Position numbers and translations under genes: made by a program
The notes under the pieces: generated by a model
The model's input: only the letters and a program-made list of their open reading frames with translations
Database searches by the model: none
What the model was told of the DNA's origin: nothing
Shown here: piece after piece, positions 1 through 13,800 of the stretch
Layout of the letters: each line of letters starts with the position of its first letter
How positions within the stretch are numbered: the first letter of the stretch is position 1
From: Callipepla californica brunnescens
Taxonomy: Eukaryota > Chordata > Aves > Galliformes > Odontophoridae
Assembly: GCA_023055505.1 (NCBI GenBank)
Contig: JALIRH010000003.1
Coordinates: forward strand, 1,541,501 to 1,605,500
Reading direction: 5' to 3'
Length of the DNA stretch: 64,000 nt

Positions 1-3000
1 ATGTCATACATTTACAATTCACATTAGTGGAAACAGTATTTCAAGCCTTTGGGTTTGTTCTTGATTACATAAATAGTGACCCAAGCTGACAATCCTCCAG
101 GCATCTGACAAGTTGACATTGACAATATTGGAAGTTGCAATGCTGCAATTGTCTGCAAAATGCAAAACAATATCTACAAAGCAGTCCTAGATCTATTTTT
201 ATATGTCAGACCCATTCCTCCTTCTATTCCAAACAAGTATATTTATCAAAGTTGTGGCAAGAGAAGTATTATTTCCAGTTATTCACAGACAAAAACAAAT
301 GCTTCTGTCAGATGTGAATTTTATGGAGGACTGTGGAAATACTGTGCCTTTTGTTGTAGTTTAACACAGCAGGCAGCTCAATACCATGCAGCCTTTCACT
401 CACTCCCCTGTCCTCAGAGAGACTGGGAGAGAATAGGAAAACTTAAAATTTTGGATTGTGATGAAGATAGTATAATAGAACACAAAAGGAAATGAAATTA
501 ATAATTATAAAAGAATATATACAAAACAAGAGATCTGTAATTCTATCTGAGGTCAATTGTCATGGCTTTGTAACTTTATAACTGCTTGTGCAGTCCCAGC
601 CTCCTTGCTGGCAAATCAGCAGAAGAAAAGTCCTTGATTATGTAACACTTAAAACATTGATGTATTATCAACATTACTCTCATCCTAAATCCAAAACAAC
701 ACCATACCAAGTGCTTGGAAGAAAATTATCTCTACCTCAGTCAAAAAAAGGACATCCACATTAAATCTGTCCTGTTCAGCAGAGCAGCTTCTGTCTCATG
801 GCAATAAAACATACTTCGCTATGCAATGTCTGCTCAGCTTGGACTTCATCTTAACGAGTTTCTAGCAGAAACTTTTAAATTAAAATGATTTAAAATGTAC
901 TATAATTATCCTAGAAAACAAATTTTAAGAAAACAAACTGTCTAGATTCTAGGTTAAGTGCAACAGAAAACCCAACACATTAACACAGAAAAATGTATAA
1001 AAGGGACATCCAGACCAACATCATATTTCCTTTTAATGCTTCTAAGCTTAATAACCATACAAATATACTCAGAGCATAATGCAGTTTGTAAGTCTGAAGA
1101 GAATGAAGAGAATTTGAAGTGCCTGATAAAGTCAAGGGTTTGTTTGGTGGTGGATCTTTGTTGTTTTTTTTGTTTGTTTTTGTTTGTTTTTATTGTTGTT
1201 GCTGTGTTTTTGTTTTTGCTTTTCTGATTCCTTATGTTTGTTTGTTTTACTTTATTCCTCTGCATCATCTCTAAACGAGTAGAATGAATGATAACTTTAA
1301 TTAATTAATTTCATTATACACTTATAGCTAAGAAAAATAATTCCCTAAGAGAAAAATAGGAAACAGTGTAGATTTTGCTTCCATCTATCATATAAAGTAC
1401 AAAATTAATGTTCTCACCAGCTATAGTAATCAAGGCTCTTGTGACACTTCCAACAAGCATAGAGTTGTTAATTGCAATGTCTTGTTAAATTATATTTTGG
1501 GCAAATCAATTTACTCTTTAATTCCAGTTAGACAGTTTCAATCTTCTTATCTTCTGCTACATTACTATAAATCAGCACATTCCAAGTGGTTACACTTCAG
1601 TGGAAGGGATGCAGTTTCCATGTGTTTTAGAATGCTCTGAAATAATAGTACAAAAATCACGAAGTCAAGGAATAAAATTCTGCTAAGAGTAAAATTGATT
1701 CATTGAACTAAAAACAAACAAAAAAAGAATTTTTGTTTATAATAGCAAATAGCAATAGTGAGTGGAATTTTGAAGTCTCAGGTATGTTTTAAATAAAAAG
1801 AGGTGAATTCTTACTTTAATAGAGAGTATTATCTTCTTTGTTTCCCTCCACTTCTGAGGAAGGAAGAAGAAAATGTGGATGATGATGAGAAATCCATAGA
1901 TGTGAGGCTGTTTTGTGAAAAAGAACTTATTCTAGTACCTTTATCATCACTTGAATAAAATTTGTCTGTTCAGTCTGAAAAAGAGAAGGTGAAGCATATT
2001 TTATTGTTTCCTGAAGTCAAATAAAAATAATAATAATAAAAAATATTTGAATTTGAAATTTGGCAGCAGGTACGTTGTGTTGTTTTTGGTTTTTTTTCCA
2101 TCCTGCACTCAAGAAAAAAAAGAAAACTTCTTTATTCTGCACAAGGGATTGCTGTCCATCAGCATTTATTCCTGGTTATTTAGTAGTTAGAGTAGATGAC
2201 CATATCTTAGACGAAGAAGGTGATATTACCTTGTCGTCTTTAAAGATCTATTTTCCTTGGATTTTTTTTTTTTTCTGTTAAAGGACAGTAAAACACCTCT
2301 TTAAAACTACTGATCATATGCTCACTCTTCCAGTCATCTCATAAAAAAGAAATTTTTAAAAGTAATGTCTAATGTTTGATTATATAGAATCCCTATAGCA
2401 GTAAGTAGGGATTTTATTGTTATATAAGAGAGACTACATCCAGATGCTTTGTCTTCTTTCCTCATCCAGTTTGGTGTTTCCCACTGAAGGCAGGTAATGT
2501 ATCTTTTTGTGAGTCAGTAAGCCTTGAAATCAAAACAAATAAACAAATAAAGAAATTGAAAAACACCACGCTCCAAAACCCATAATATGTCTTCAAGCCT
2601 TAGAAAATGATCTCCAAGAACCACAAGTTGAGCATTAAGAGGACTGATGCTTGGTACTCATAAATGTATGAGAAAGGGCATTCATTAAATTCTTGTGTTA
2701 AGGAGGTATGCAAGACAAGATTTCATTGCATTTGACAATTTTTCATTGCACCAGGCTTATTTCAGAAGTGTTTTATTTGTGTATGATCAGGCTTAAGCTA
2801 GAAGCAAGATTTGAATAAAACTGTACAAACCATGACATAAAGACGACTAATCAAATATTACCTACAGATTCATGGACATGGATTGGAATTTACATTTTTA
2901 CTCTTCTTCTCTTAGGTTCTTTTGGATTGTGATGTAAAAGAATAAATGATCATAACAGAATAATTTGAAGAGTCAGTGTAGAGAAGATAAACAATATGTA

Positions 3001-5429
3001 TGCATGTTGCGCAGGAAACAAAACGTTCTAGTACATGAATAGAACCTATAAATTAGCTGTATTCACAATCAATTTATATGCAGGAGAGGGTAAAAGTGAA
3101 ATCAGAGGGCAAAACATTGCTTAGATGATCAAAAGATGTATTTTTAAACAGGCAGTGATTAAAATGATGAAACCAGAGAGGACTGGAATAGAGAGGTGAT
3201 AATTAGAATAGGCTGTTCCTTTCTTACATTGTCACATGCAAGAGCTGTCCTGATTTGCAAGTTTATGAATTTCTAGACTTTTAACCCATATCCTTCATAG
3301 CCAATTTGCTCACATTTCATCTAGAAATCATTAGTAGACTCCACAGGTAGATGTGCTTTGTGCCTGCTATATGATGTTACTTTTATATGTCTGAAAAAGA
3401 TCCAGCTTTTCATCATTTTAAGTTCATGACATCATCAAGTTAGATGTATAACACAAAAGTGGATTAATCTAAATAATGAAAGACTGAATTCCTGCTGACA
3501 ATGAAATTAGTATTCATTTATTATAGCTACAGAAGCTTCAATAGTTTTCTCTGGTGAAAACAACAACAACAAAAAAGAACTCACTGAATAAATTGGTTTC
3601 ATTCCTCATTGCATCAAAAAGACATCTGGCTCCATATAATACTTTTAGGAAGGCACTGGAGAATGTTTCCATCAGGACTAGCTAATCCGGATTAAGAGCT
3701 GTGGAAAGAATACACATATTCATATTGATGGAATGTTTTCTAACTAGTGTAGATTAATAGTCTTTTTGAGTGGAGAGAAGAGGAAGAAAAAGCAAAACAA
3801 ATCAACCAATAAAACCAAATCAGTATATATTTTTTACTGTCTCTGCTAGTTACCAAATAAACTAATAAATATTACAATTGTGAATATAATAAATTTTCAA
3901 CGATATATTTTATGTAGTTTAGTCAGTATTTGATGTCCTTGCATATTGCTCTCATTTCACATTTACTTTTAATTGATCTTGTTATTCTCAAAGAAACAAC
4001 TGTATTTAGCAAGGGAAGACTATGATTCCCAAAGAAAATTATTTTTATCTTGATATCTTTTTATATTAAATGGTGAAAAATGCATTGTTTTCATAGATAC
4101 ACAAATATATCAAACATCTAGTGATAAATGAGTAAGGCATGCTCAAGACCATGCCTTTCTATGATTCTAGGCTACAGACGATGAGAACTTTCCTGGAAAT
4201 TGTCAAATTAATTTCCAGATTGTTTTCTAATTGTCTTTTTGCAGCTGTCAACAAGGAATGTGACCTCTGTAAAATAAAAGATTTAGTCTTTAAAATGCGA
4301 AATGGGAAAAATAAGAAAAGGTGTCAGAACCATGATAAAGTATCCAAAACATAAATATGTGTGTATATATAACTGCGTGACATAAACAATACTGGACAAC
4401 AATGTGTTCTGGCAATACACGCAATACTGAAAAATTTGAATGGTACTCATTTCAATGTTACTACAGCTGGTAATGCTGTAAGTTTCTAGGACAAAAAGCA
4501 ACTACTTCACTGCCAGTTCTGTCCAAGCACATGACAAAATGAGCTTCAAAATATTCTTTATCCTTAGGTGTTCAAACATCACTCCTGTGATTTTTGAGTG
4601 CTCTTTGTCGTTTCATCCACTGTGCAGTGAAATCTCAACTTCATAACTTTATGTTTCATCCTACAGAAGATTTTTTTCCTTAGTTCCTGTATTCAGATAT
4701 GTTTAAATTAGCTGCAAAATCTTGCAGAGGTGATGGCCTATCATTATCACCATTATGCTAATTGAAATGATCTACGTACATAGCCAAAAGAAAAAGCGCA
4801 CTTTCATTGTATAAAATCAGGGCAATAGATGGAAAGGAGAAAGGATCTTAAGGAAGGATCTTAAAAAATAGCTTAAAAGCCAGCAAGGAAATCAGACACA
4901 GTTGTTTTGGAACCATTATAAACGAAACAAAAATAAACATAAAACCTATGACAATTCAACAAGCTAGAGAGCAGATTGGCATAACTGAGGTTTTATGATG
5001 AAGGCAGAAAGGTAAGTTTGATTAGTATTAGTGTATTCTATTGATCCTAATATAAATTGCATTTCTTTTCTTTTTCAAATGCGTATTTCATTGATATACT
5101 TTAAGATCAGTGTCAACAACACATTATTTTACAGAAAACCATAGAAGAGCAACTTTTTTCAGTACTTTATACACAGTTTAGAAAGATCAATTATCTTCTC
5201 ATTTTTACTGAGGCATAAATTCTCTTTCTAAAAGAATTCTTAACGTATACAAAATACAGAGAAATGTACTCCCCTGAGTATTTATAAGATAGCACATTTT
5301 AAAAAAGAGTTTTGGAGTACATTTAATTATTTTCCTGAACTTTATAAAAATTATATTTGAAACTGTATAAATGAAGGTTGACTAAAGGAAAAACCAGGCA
5401 ATTTTTCTGTTGCTCTTTGTAATCTCTTC
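1..5429. other. unique AT-rich noncoding DNA
   Basis: No homology-bearing reading frame is visible. The longest open frames (for example 111 codons at 160-495) have no recognisable motif and look like chance openings. Short A-rich and T-rich runs are common, and the only clear structure is the T/G-rich tract at 1157-1224. I see no transposon ends here. Confidence 0.6.
1157..1224. repeat. T/G-rich low-complexity tract (TTTG-like)
   Basis: An impure run of tttg and ttg units. Both strands stay open across it, giving two overlapping spurious frames (958-1227 + and 954-1268 -) made of Leu/Phe/Val or Lys/Asn/Thr. Confidence 0.75.
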
Positions 5430-5519
5430 CAGATTTGGAAACAGGCTGCCCAGGGGGATTGTGGAATCTCCTTGTCTGGAGATATTCAAGACCCGCCTGG
5501 ACACCTACCTGTTTCAGAT
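5430..5519 (+). mobile_element. CR1 LINE fragment (3' part, truncated)
   Basis: The stretch with 'aacaggctgcccaggg' followed by 'ggagatattcaagacccgcctgg' is the standard block upstream of the CR1 3' end. The terminal 8-bp repeats and the 5' part are absent, so this is an isolated internal piece in sense orientation. Confidence 0.8.
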
Positions 5520-8183
5520 TTGTTAATTTCATAGAAAAGCATGAGAATTCATAATACAGAATCATTTTGGATGTTCTGCAAGCAGAACACCAATTTAAAG
5601 AAAAATTCTAGTCAGTTCTACAGCTGTTGACTTCTGGCTTCTGTCCTTGTTATTTGATGACAGAATAAATCAAACACTGAGGCTGGAGACTACTTTTTGC
5701 TGCCATTAGTAATGAAGTATTTATGTTTGGCATTAATTGTTATTATGTGATAGAAAGAGATTTGACTATGAAGCCTAAGAAAAGGAGAAATATGTATTAT
5801 CTATATTTAAAATTATTTAACCATAATAAAAATCAGTAAAATGTGAACTTAGGTTCATGTTTTCAAGGTAAAAGACCCACTAAGTACAGTATATTATTAT
5901 TATTTTTTTTTAACAGCACTTTTTAGAGCATTAAAAAGTTTCTGGTACTCTTCTTGGGAAAGTAATTTTTATACATTGCAATAGTGGTATATTTAATGTA
6001 TGCCTGACTAAGGTTATGATGACAGTAGTCTGGAACTGGGAAAGCCATCTCATTCTTCTTCACAGGGACAAATTCCTGCATTTGACTTACACATCAGCCT
6101 GGTCAATTCTCTCCTTAAACTTCCAAAATTAACCTATAACCATGCATTTCTTTTCCATAATACCAAGTATGTATGACTCCTCACACACAACCCAGTTTTT
6201 ATTGCTTATTCATCTTTGTTTTAAAGAAAAGATCAGGAAAGCTTCACTGTAATCTCTGAAGTATTATGAAGTGAACGTCCCCAATCAGTACTTGCAGTGA
6301 CATTTAAATTCAGCTCTATATTGTGTGTGGACTAAGTCCAGGCAAATACTATGATGTGGAGAATCATACTGAGAGTCTAGTGGTAAAAAAAGCTCAGTGG
6401 CATGAAGCTGGCTTCATTTTAAAGTCTGGGACCTTTCATTTGGCTAACTGATTCCAACCTCTGACTATGTAATTTAGAATGAAGAAGAAAACAATGAGTT
6501 AGTGATCTTGTCAATGCTTTTTATTTCTCTTTATATCTATATGTGATGCTGGTTTAATTTTAAAATTATTACCAGAGCATTCTGCTGAACTTCCCCTTGG
6601 TTCAAAGGGAAATCTTAGGCTGGAAAGAGGAGACATATTTTTTCACCTACTGTCTAGCATCTTTCATCTCAGTCTTAGAAAATGTCTTAACGTTAAATAA
6701 TATTTCATAAAATACTAATATGAAAGTCTTAATCTCTCTAAGAAGTATCTTGTTGCTTGACTACACAATTGATTTGTGGTCTTTGTACAGCACGACAATA
6801 CACTGTATAGACTGTAATGTGTCCTGACAATAGAAAAAACCTACAAGGAAGAAGAGTTCTGGTCCATTCTTCCTGTGTAGCTCCAGACATCATTTCAGAA
6901 TGTAAATCCTAGTCTGTCTGCAGCTCTTCATGTCGGCAACTGTTCTACCCCAATGATTCTAAAGAGCCCTAGTCATCACTCATTTTCTGAATTTCACTTC
7001 TAGGCTAAAAGCATTGCCTAAAAAACTGCCTTTAAAAGCTAAATTTATCACAAAAGCTCTCAGATAAACAAGCAGAAACAGCAGCCTGATTTCCATGTTT
7101 GCTTCTGGGATAAAACAGAAACAAACATAAACAGGCATAGGGAGATTCCCTATCACTTTTTCCTGTTTCAAAGAAACCACAGAGGAACACATTTCTTTTA
7201 TGTTTAGATGTCAGGTAATAATATCTCATGCTAGAATTTTTGAGTAATCAGCTGTCATTTGACGTAATCTGTGAGAATGTGATGGCAACAAAATTGAATT
7301 AATCTGGCATCGCAGTTCTCTAGAGTTATTTGTAGTCTTCTACACCTGAATTTCTCAAGCAATAAGTATTTTTTTAGCATTAAAGGCAAGCTAGCAGAAA
7401 CACTGGACTCCAGAGATCTATTTTAATTCATCTTCTGCTACCACTCTCCACTTCAAGAATGTATTTAGGTATCAAAAATAATCTTGAAATGAAAAGAAAT
7501 TTTGAAGATTTAAAATGCTCACAACTGATCACTCCAAAACAGTCAAATATGTCAGAACTGTAAAGGTATTCTTTCGAAGCAGTCTGGAACTTTGACTTAT
7601 ATTCCTTGAATTTAGTGCCATTTGTGAGCAAAAGTCTGTTAAAATAATTCTTTTGGTTCACTACAGAAAACTTACTGATGTTTTTCCACTGCTGACAGTC
7701 CAAAGCACTTGGATTTTTAAGAGCTACAGAATTCTGGTCCTTTTCAGTATTGAGAGAAAGCGAGAACTAAGATCTATTCTTAACAGTCTGTGTAGAGTAA
7801 CTCATTAAAATCACAATGATTCAGGATTTTATTGAATTTGGAGAGTCCATAGGTCCTAGGCACAGTTAAGCAGCTCCAGACATTTTTTGATATCTAGCAA
7901 AGTGAAGTGTTTTTCAGCGCTCTTTCTCCACTCTGCTTTCCCTCTTTCTCCTAAAAACAATATGTATGCACCAGAAATAAGCTGGGTCATCCTCAGTAAA
8001 CCCAATAGCACAATAGATATGTGTCTTTCTCTTTGCAACTGTATATATATGTCTGTGGACTTAGTTTATCTCAGAATGAAAGTTGTCAATGTTTCTTTGA
8101 TAATTATGGTTTTCTGTACAGTCAGTAAAATGCATATTTTATTCACACTATGATATTGTTCAGCAGCACAAGCATGAAATTAT
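5520..8183. other. unique noncoding DNA
   Basis: AT-rich sequence with no recognisable gene, repeat end or long tandem repeat. Open frames of 60-91 codons on either strand lack motifs. Confidence 0.55.
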
Positions 8184-8596
8184 TTCATAGAATTATAGAA
8201 TCGCAAGGTTGGAAAGGACCTACAAGATCATCCAGTACAACCATCCACCCATTACCATTGCCATTACAAGCGCTAAACCATATCTCATAGCTTCTCACAG
8301 ATGCCTCTTGAATATTGCCAGCAGCAGTGACTCCACCACCACCCATTCGGGACATTCCAGTGCATGAACACTCTCTGAAAGAAATTTTTTTTCCTTATGT
8401 CCAATCTAAACTTTCTCTGGTACAACTTGTGGCCATTGCCTCAGGTCCTGTTTGTTGCCTGGGTGAAGAGGCCAAACCCATCTTCATCACAACCTCCCTT
8501 CAGGAAGTTGTAGAGACAAACAGACAAAACAATCCCAGCTCCCTCAGCTGCTCCTCATAAGACTTGTGCTCCAGATCCCTCACCAGTTTCATTGCC
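8184..8596 (-). mobile_element. CR1 LINE 3' end
   Basis: Begins with the reverse complement of the CR1 3' tail (tcatagaattatagaatcg, then ggttggaaaggacct) and continues through the typical block with 'ctccaccacca', 'cattcc', 'aacttgtggccattgcctc' and 'ctcagctgctcctcataagacttgtgctccagatccctcacc' type wording. About 410 bp, 5'-truncated as usual for CR1. Several indels break the frame, so it is dead. Confidence 0.93.
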
Positions 8597-9454
8597 AAAT
8601 GCATAATACATAAACAATCATTTAAAGATTTACATGCAAAATGCAAAATGATAATTTAAACGTTTTTCCTTAACTAAGGTTAGCAAATGAGGCACTAAGA
8701 AGTGTTATGAAGTACGTCACATGAAACAAATCACAGGCCATCATCTGTCAATATACCTACATAATTTAATTTCAGTGTGCCTTATTGCAATGTCTATATG
8801 ACAGAGGGATTTCAAACAGATCTAACTTGTCTAATAACTTGTGCTTCTCTTTTGCAGACTCTCAGGAAGTAGTGTTCCTACAGCTGCTAATCAAAACAAA
8901 GTTGTTACTATTTAATTATAACATCTTGACCTTTTAAACCTGTATCTTAAGCACTTAATAACATGTACTGCAAGTGAGTGTTGTGGGGTATTTTGGCCAT
9001 CTGCTTAATCTGTTCACATGAATAAAAATCAGCTTTCCTAACACAATCAGAAATGACGCAACAAAAAAGGTGCATTTAATATTTTTCCCCCCCAATCTTT
9101 GGGCACAGCGATGGCTTCCTACATCAGACAGATTGAATTAGTGTCTATAGTTGTACATTTCTATTCAGAGTTTGAATGCGTGTGTGTGCATATATACACA
9201 TAGATATATGTTTTCATGTACATGATTATATATATGCATTTATAATGTATACAGCAGTCACTCTTGGATATAGACATTTTCCCATGCAAATATATGCACA
9301 GAGATTTATAAACTCATAATATGTTCATGAAATATGCTTTTACCATAAAGTTTTTTCTGTTGTGTATGAACTTAATATATTTAGGGAACTCTGAGATCAC
9401 AGCTACGTAACAAGCACTCGCTTCATACAGAAAGGAAATCTGAATTTTCAAATA
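8597..9454. other. noncoding DNA with TA/TG alternating tract
   Basis: No gene seen. Positions about 9178-9250 are rich in alternating tg/ca and ta steps (tgtgtgtgcatatatacaca), a small impure dinucleotide tract. A C-run lies near 9085-9092. Confidence 0.5.
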
Positions 9455-9767
9455 TGTGGGTTCTGTTGTCAGTGTATCAGTAGGTGGAAAAAGTGATATC
9501 TTGGCCTTGGAGGGCAGAAAGTCCTGAGAATAGTGAGAAAGTAGAGAGATCAAGGAACAGGGAAACAGCACCTTCACAACAAGAAGTACATGCTGACCTT
9601 GTGTGTTGCTGATTGTGGAAGTTGTTAAGCATGTGTGGGGGAACCATGAAGGGGTAAGGTTTGGGGAGTAAAAAATTCCAAGCCACACTTGCTGGGCTAT
9701 ATAAGCTGCACTGTAACTATATAAACGTTCTTTGGTTGTTATAAGAGTCCATGACTTAATCACCACA
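9455..9767 (+). mobile_element. endogenous retrovirus 5' LTR
   Basis: Starts tgtggg and ends caccaca, giving the TG...CA ends and a short inverted terminal match expected of an LTR. A TATA box (tatataag) lies at 9698-9705, about 70 bp before the 3' end. Two bases after the end is an 18-nt primer-binding site. No clear AATAAA is visible between TATA and the end. At 313 bp it is within the usual size range of compact retroviral LTRs. The 5' boundary is inferred from the TG and from symmetry with the 3' end. No target duplication was identified. Confidence 0.7.
9698..9705 (+). promoter_or_regulatory. TATA box of the LTR promoter
   Basis: tatataag inside the LTR, preceded by 'gctgggc' and followed by 'ctgcactgtaactat', the position expected for a retroviral core promoter at the U3/R border. 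Whether it is still active cannot be told. Confidence 0.6.
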
Positions 9768-9769
9768 AA

Positions 9770-9787
9770 TGGTGCTCAAACAGGGAC
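9770..9787 (+). other. retroviral primer-binding site, tRNA-Lys type
   Basis: TGGTGCTCAAACAGGGAC lies directly after the LTR. It matches the known tRNA-Lys3-complementary site (TGGCGCCCGAACAGGGAC) at 15 of 18 positions. All three differences are C-to-T or G-to-A transitions, as expected from CpG and deamination decay. Position plus match make this the best evidence that the LTR call is right. Confidence 0.75.
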
Positions 9788-10132
9788 TCTTGTATAACGT
9801 GACTGATGCGGCCTGAATAGTTGTCCAGTGGTGAGCCCGACTGAGGTTTGAGGGTGCTGAAAGGAAGCAGGACAGACTCTGAATGGCATAATCACCTCTG
9901 CTGGACTACGGTGAGCAGCAGGGAACAAAGTAAAGAGGAGGAAGCAGTATTCCAAGTAATGGAATTGAAAAAAAGTGAGACGCAGCACAGCTGCTGAGCA
10001 AGTGTAGAGTCCTGATCCATGGTTCTGTGTTCTCCATGAGGAGAGCAGTCAAGATGGACAAAGTGAAAGGTCTTACATATGTCAATTGAGTGTTTAAAGT
10101 GCCAGGCAAGTGGGACTGTGTGGAAGGAATGA

Positions 10133-10270
10133 ATGTCTGAACTGGTTTTCTATGTCTTGGTTACAGGAACTCTGTTAGTCATTGCTACTGTCTGTGTAAT
10201 TGTTAAATGTTTGTGTTGTAATCATGTTTTTTGTGGAATTCCATTTGTTGTTGAAACACTCACCGAATAG
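10133..10270 (+). pseudogene. remnant of an ERV env transmembrane tail (tentative)
   Basis: A 46-codon open frame, ATG directly after an in-frame stop and ending in TAG. It encodes a run of roughly 20 hydrophobic residues followed by a Lys and closely spaced Cys residues, the look of a retroviral TM anchor with a palmitoylatable cytoplasmic start. The assignment rests on this pattern and on location inside a provirus. No surface subunit or fusion region is present, so it is a non-functional relic. A chance hydrophobic frame remains possible. Confidence 0.35.
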
Positions 10271-10817
10271 TTAAGGTTGGCAAAAATATAAAAGATTATT
10301 ATGGGACCGGGGATGTCTTAATACCAAAAAAGATTGCCTGGGTGGGATTTTGGCTCACTGGAGAGTACTACTGGGTACTGGGTGTTTGTGGAAGTTAAAG
10401 AACTGTATTGTTTGAGTTGTGGGTTTTGGACAAACTGTTTTGATGGCATGTGGAACTGTAATTGAGGGTACAAAGAGCAGAATTGTGGAAAAATGGCCAA
10501 AGGGTTAAGGAAAACACTGAGTCTGAGATATCTGATCTTGTAATCTGGGCCAACCGAGCTCTAGAACAGACCCCCTGCACCCCCTTCCCTCCTTCCCCCC
10601 CCCACTGTGGCGTGTATACACAGCTGGCAGAGTAAAGAGAGAGCTGCGGCCAGAGTCCTGCTGTAAGAGCATGTTACTTGCAAACAGGGGGAGGAGGGGG
10701 GGGGGATGGAAGGGAGACAGGACAACAGAAGCAAGAATACCCATTATCTGCAGAGATTAAATTCAATTCAAAATTGGAGCTAAGGGTCAAACAAGATCAA
10801 TAGACTGAAAATTTTCT

Positions 10818-10894
10818 GCTGCAGGGAGGTTGGAACTTGATGATCCCTGAGGTCCCTTCCAACCCAAGATATATTATGATTCTATGGTTCTGTG
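10818..10894 (+). mobile_element. CR1 LINE 3' terminus
   Basis: 'gggaggttggaacttgatgat', 'ggtcccttccaaccca', then 'attatgattctatggttctg' is the CR1 3' end with its 8-bp terminal repeats. Only about 77 bp remain. It lies at or within the ERV remnant and so is probably a later insertion. Confidence 0.88.
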
Positions 10895-13800
10895 TTTTAT
10901 GGTGAGATAAAGTGAATAGAAAACAGTTGAATTCTGCTGCTGCAGCAAGCAGATGTTAATCAGTTAATCAAGTGTATTAACAGAAAAAAGGAATTAGTAG
11001 ACAAGAAGGAAAAATTATGTGTGTCCTCCGCTGGACGCTTGACCACGTAGCGATGGAATTGTACTGTAGAGGAATATCTGGAGAACAACGATATGTATAA
11101 TATGTATAATATTAGGGAAGACAACTAAAAGCATTATTAAGGTAACAGCAGTAAGTTAGTTCTAGGCGCTAAGATAGAAAGGACTTAGTGGGGGAAAAAT
11201 CCTCAGTAGGTTAGAGTCTCATGAATTGCCTGATACACCAGCAAATGTTTTCACATAAAGAGAGCAAATAAGTGTAATTTGACTAAAAATATTCAGATAT
11301 CGCAGCTGAAAACCAGGTTTCTTTACACAAATGCTTTGCATGTTTATATTTCCATTAGTATGGGATTCTTAATGTAATGGGCTGTGATATGCCTATATTG
11401 CTGGAAATTATTGCATTACAAGTTTAATGGATTTATAGGATTATTCCCTGTATAGTTTTATACTTCTAATTTTTGTATTTTCTCTCACTTCCTGAAAAAC
11501 AAAATATTCTCATAGGCAACACAGATAATTGAATTTTTGTTCTGAGAACAACATAAGCTTTAATTGTTAAAGAATAATTCTCCAAATAGCATGGATTATA
11601 TAGCTCTTTCTTTAATCATAGTGCTTGATATAATAGCTCTTCTGATTCTAGTAGGTTAAGCAGATAAACAAATATAAATATCTAATGCTGATCTAAAAAC
11701 ACAAAAGAAAATAAAACTGCATTAATTCCTCTGAAGACAAGAGCAAAATTTCTTTTTACTTCGTGGTCTGCACTACTAAATATTCACAAAAAAAATCTGT
11801 TCTGGAAATTTAATTCAGGATACTGTTTTTACTGAAAGATAATAATAAGTGTTTCCCATTCAGCCACTTATTTCTCAAGATTTCATGAATGAAGTGTATT
11901 TTATGCCATTCACAATTTATTTAGTTATCTCTGCCTAAAGTGCTTCCCACTGTGAGACAAATTCACTTCATCATCATGGATCAGCTTGACAGTATCCTCT
12001 ACAGAAAACTTGATCTGATTGAATATGGAAGTTAACAAGGAGAAGGTGAATGCAAATGCCAGAGCAAGTAACAACCCAGAGTGGATGACATTCAAAGATG
12101 AGTAAATGTATATACATGACTATGAAAAGTAAATCACATAGTTCAATAGGTTTTACATTTTATTTACTAGGTTACTTGCAGTACATACAGTCTAGATTTA
12201 GCAACATTCAAGAAAAATCTTTCCAGTGTATTGGAGTGAGTGGGGAGAGATGAGGGGAAGCAAAACAATATCGGGATATTTTAACTTAACTTTACATATT
12301 GTTCTCATACTTCAGAATATATCCTGACATAAAAAAAAACATTTAGGCATTCCTCAAACTGTCTAAAATTACTTGACTTTTTTTTTTTTTTTCAGCTGCT
12401 GAAAAGTACATATAAACACAGCCAGGTGCCAGAATTCTGTGTTATGATAAATGTCTGTGGAAGAGGAGAAATAATCTGTCCTATTGCCCCAAATTTCAGG
12501 ACAAAATTTTCAAAAGATACATAAGGACTATTGTCTGACAGATAAACTGTAGTTCTTTACACTTTTAGAATTAAAAAAAAAAATCTTCAGAATTTCTACA
12601 GATTTCCATTCAGAAATATTATATTAAGCAATATGTAATAGCTGAAGCCAAATAATTTCTAGAAAGAAGAGGAGTGATAAAAATATACGGCATTAGATAT
12701 TATGCAGAAACCTATGCAGATGAATACTTGAACTTACATGGCATATTACATGCACAGCACTTAATTTTACTTTCCATCTGTCCATTGACATCACACAGTA
12801 ATGACAAATGTCACAATGAAAATATTAAAAATAAATAAGTTAAATCATTTTCATGACCTGACAAACAGCCTAGAGGCATGTGAGATTATTTTTAAAATAA
12901 TAGGAAATTTTTTACAGAAGGCCATTTTCAAAGAAAATGTACAGGTATATGAAAAATCAAGCCCTAGTCAAATAAAACGTATTCAACAGTTGAAAAAGGG
13001 AGAAGTTACAACATGGCACAGTTTACTTAAAACCCTTTTAAACAAATTGAAAAGCAGTTTCTCTGTTTTCTGAAGATTATAAATGGCAAGAAAATTGTTT
13101 CCCATTTTAAAGAAGTTTCACAAAACAAGGTCAAGATTTAACACCCTTTATTTACACTCCAATTACAATGCATAACAGAGTAGCATACTGTCATTATGTC
13201 TTAGTGTATTCTACTAAAAATTTTCTCTTTCTCACCTCTTCTTCTGACATAAAAATTGATTTTCTTTTTATTTTTCACAAGCTAAGAAGAAATCTTCAAA
13301 GACAGACAGCGCTACACAGAAACATAGAAGCTAAATATACAAAAATATGGGATGCATATTTAGCAATATATATTAACTCTATATGTATTTGCCCTCTCAA
13401 AATCTTGATCTTTTTTTTTTCTTTCTGTCTAAATTATACAAAAAGTTTGCATCGAAAATGAAACATCTTTCTCTTGAACTGATTCTATTAAAAGCCCTTT
13501 AGATCAGAGGTTAGTAAAATAATTCTGAATTGTTTTCATCTTCTGTGTTATTAATCCAATAGCTTTTGTTTCAGGATTGTAGTTCTGTTAATAAATATTG
13601 AAAAATTATCAAGTATGAGATAATGAATACCTATTGAAGATACTTTCAAACTATTATTTGAGAATAAAAACATCAGAGCCCAAACAGCTGTGGAGAATAT
13701 TTCTTCCTGTTGCTTGTAGTTCCTTTGGATTGGCTTCATCTGACAAAATGTCTGTAATACCACCAGTCACTTTAAAAGATCTTTTCAAGTGAAAGTAATA

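Larger units (their letters stand above)
9768..10817 (+). mobile_element. internal remnant of the ERV
   Basis: Sequence downstream of the primer site. A leader with 'ggtgagc' near 9910 could carry an old splice donor, but no gag-pol frame is recognisable. A short membrane-anchor-like frame at 10133-10270 suggests that leader and env tail now lie close together, that is, gag, pol and most of env are deleted. A C-run (about 10593-10602) and a G-run (about 10696-10704) flank a GC-richer part. No matching 3' LTR was found, so the 3' limit is uncertain. Confidence 0.5.

Noticed and set aside
160..495. 111-codon + frame near the window start
   Set aside because: No motif, AT-rich surroundings, and an overlapping frame of similar quality; no reason to call a gene.
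9314..9766. 150-codon minus-strand frame
   Set aside because: It runs antisense through the LTR and flank, has no motif, and is most likely a chance opening.
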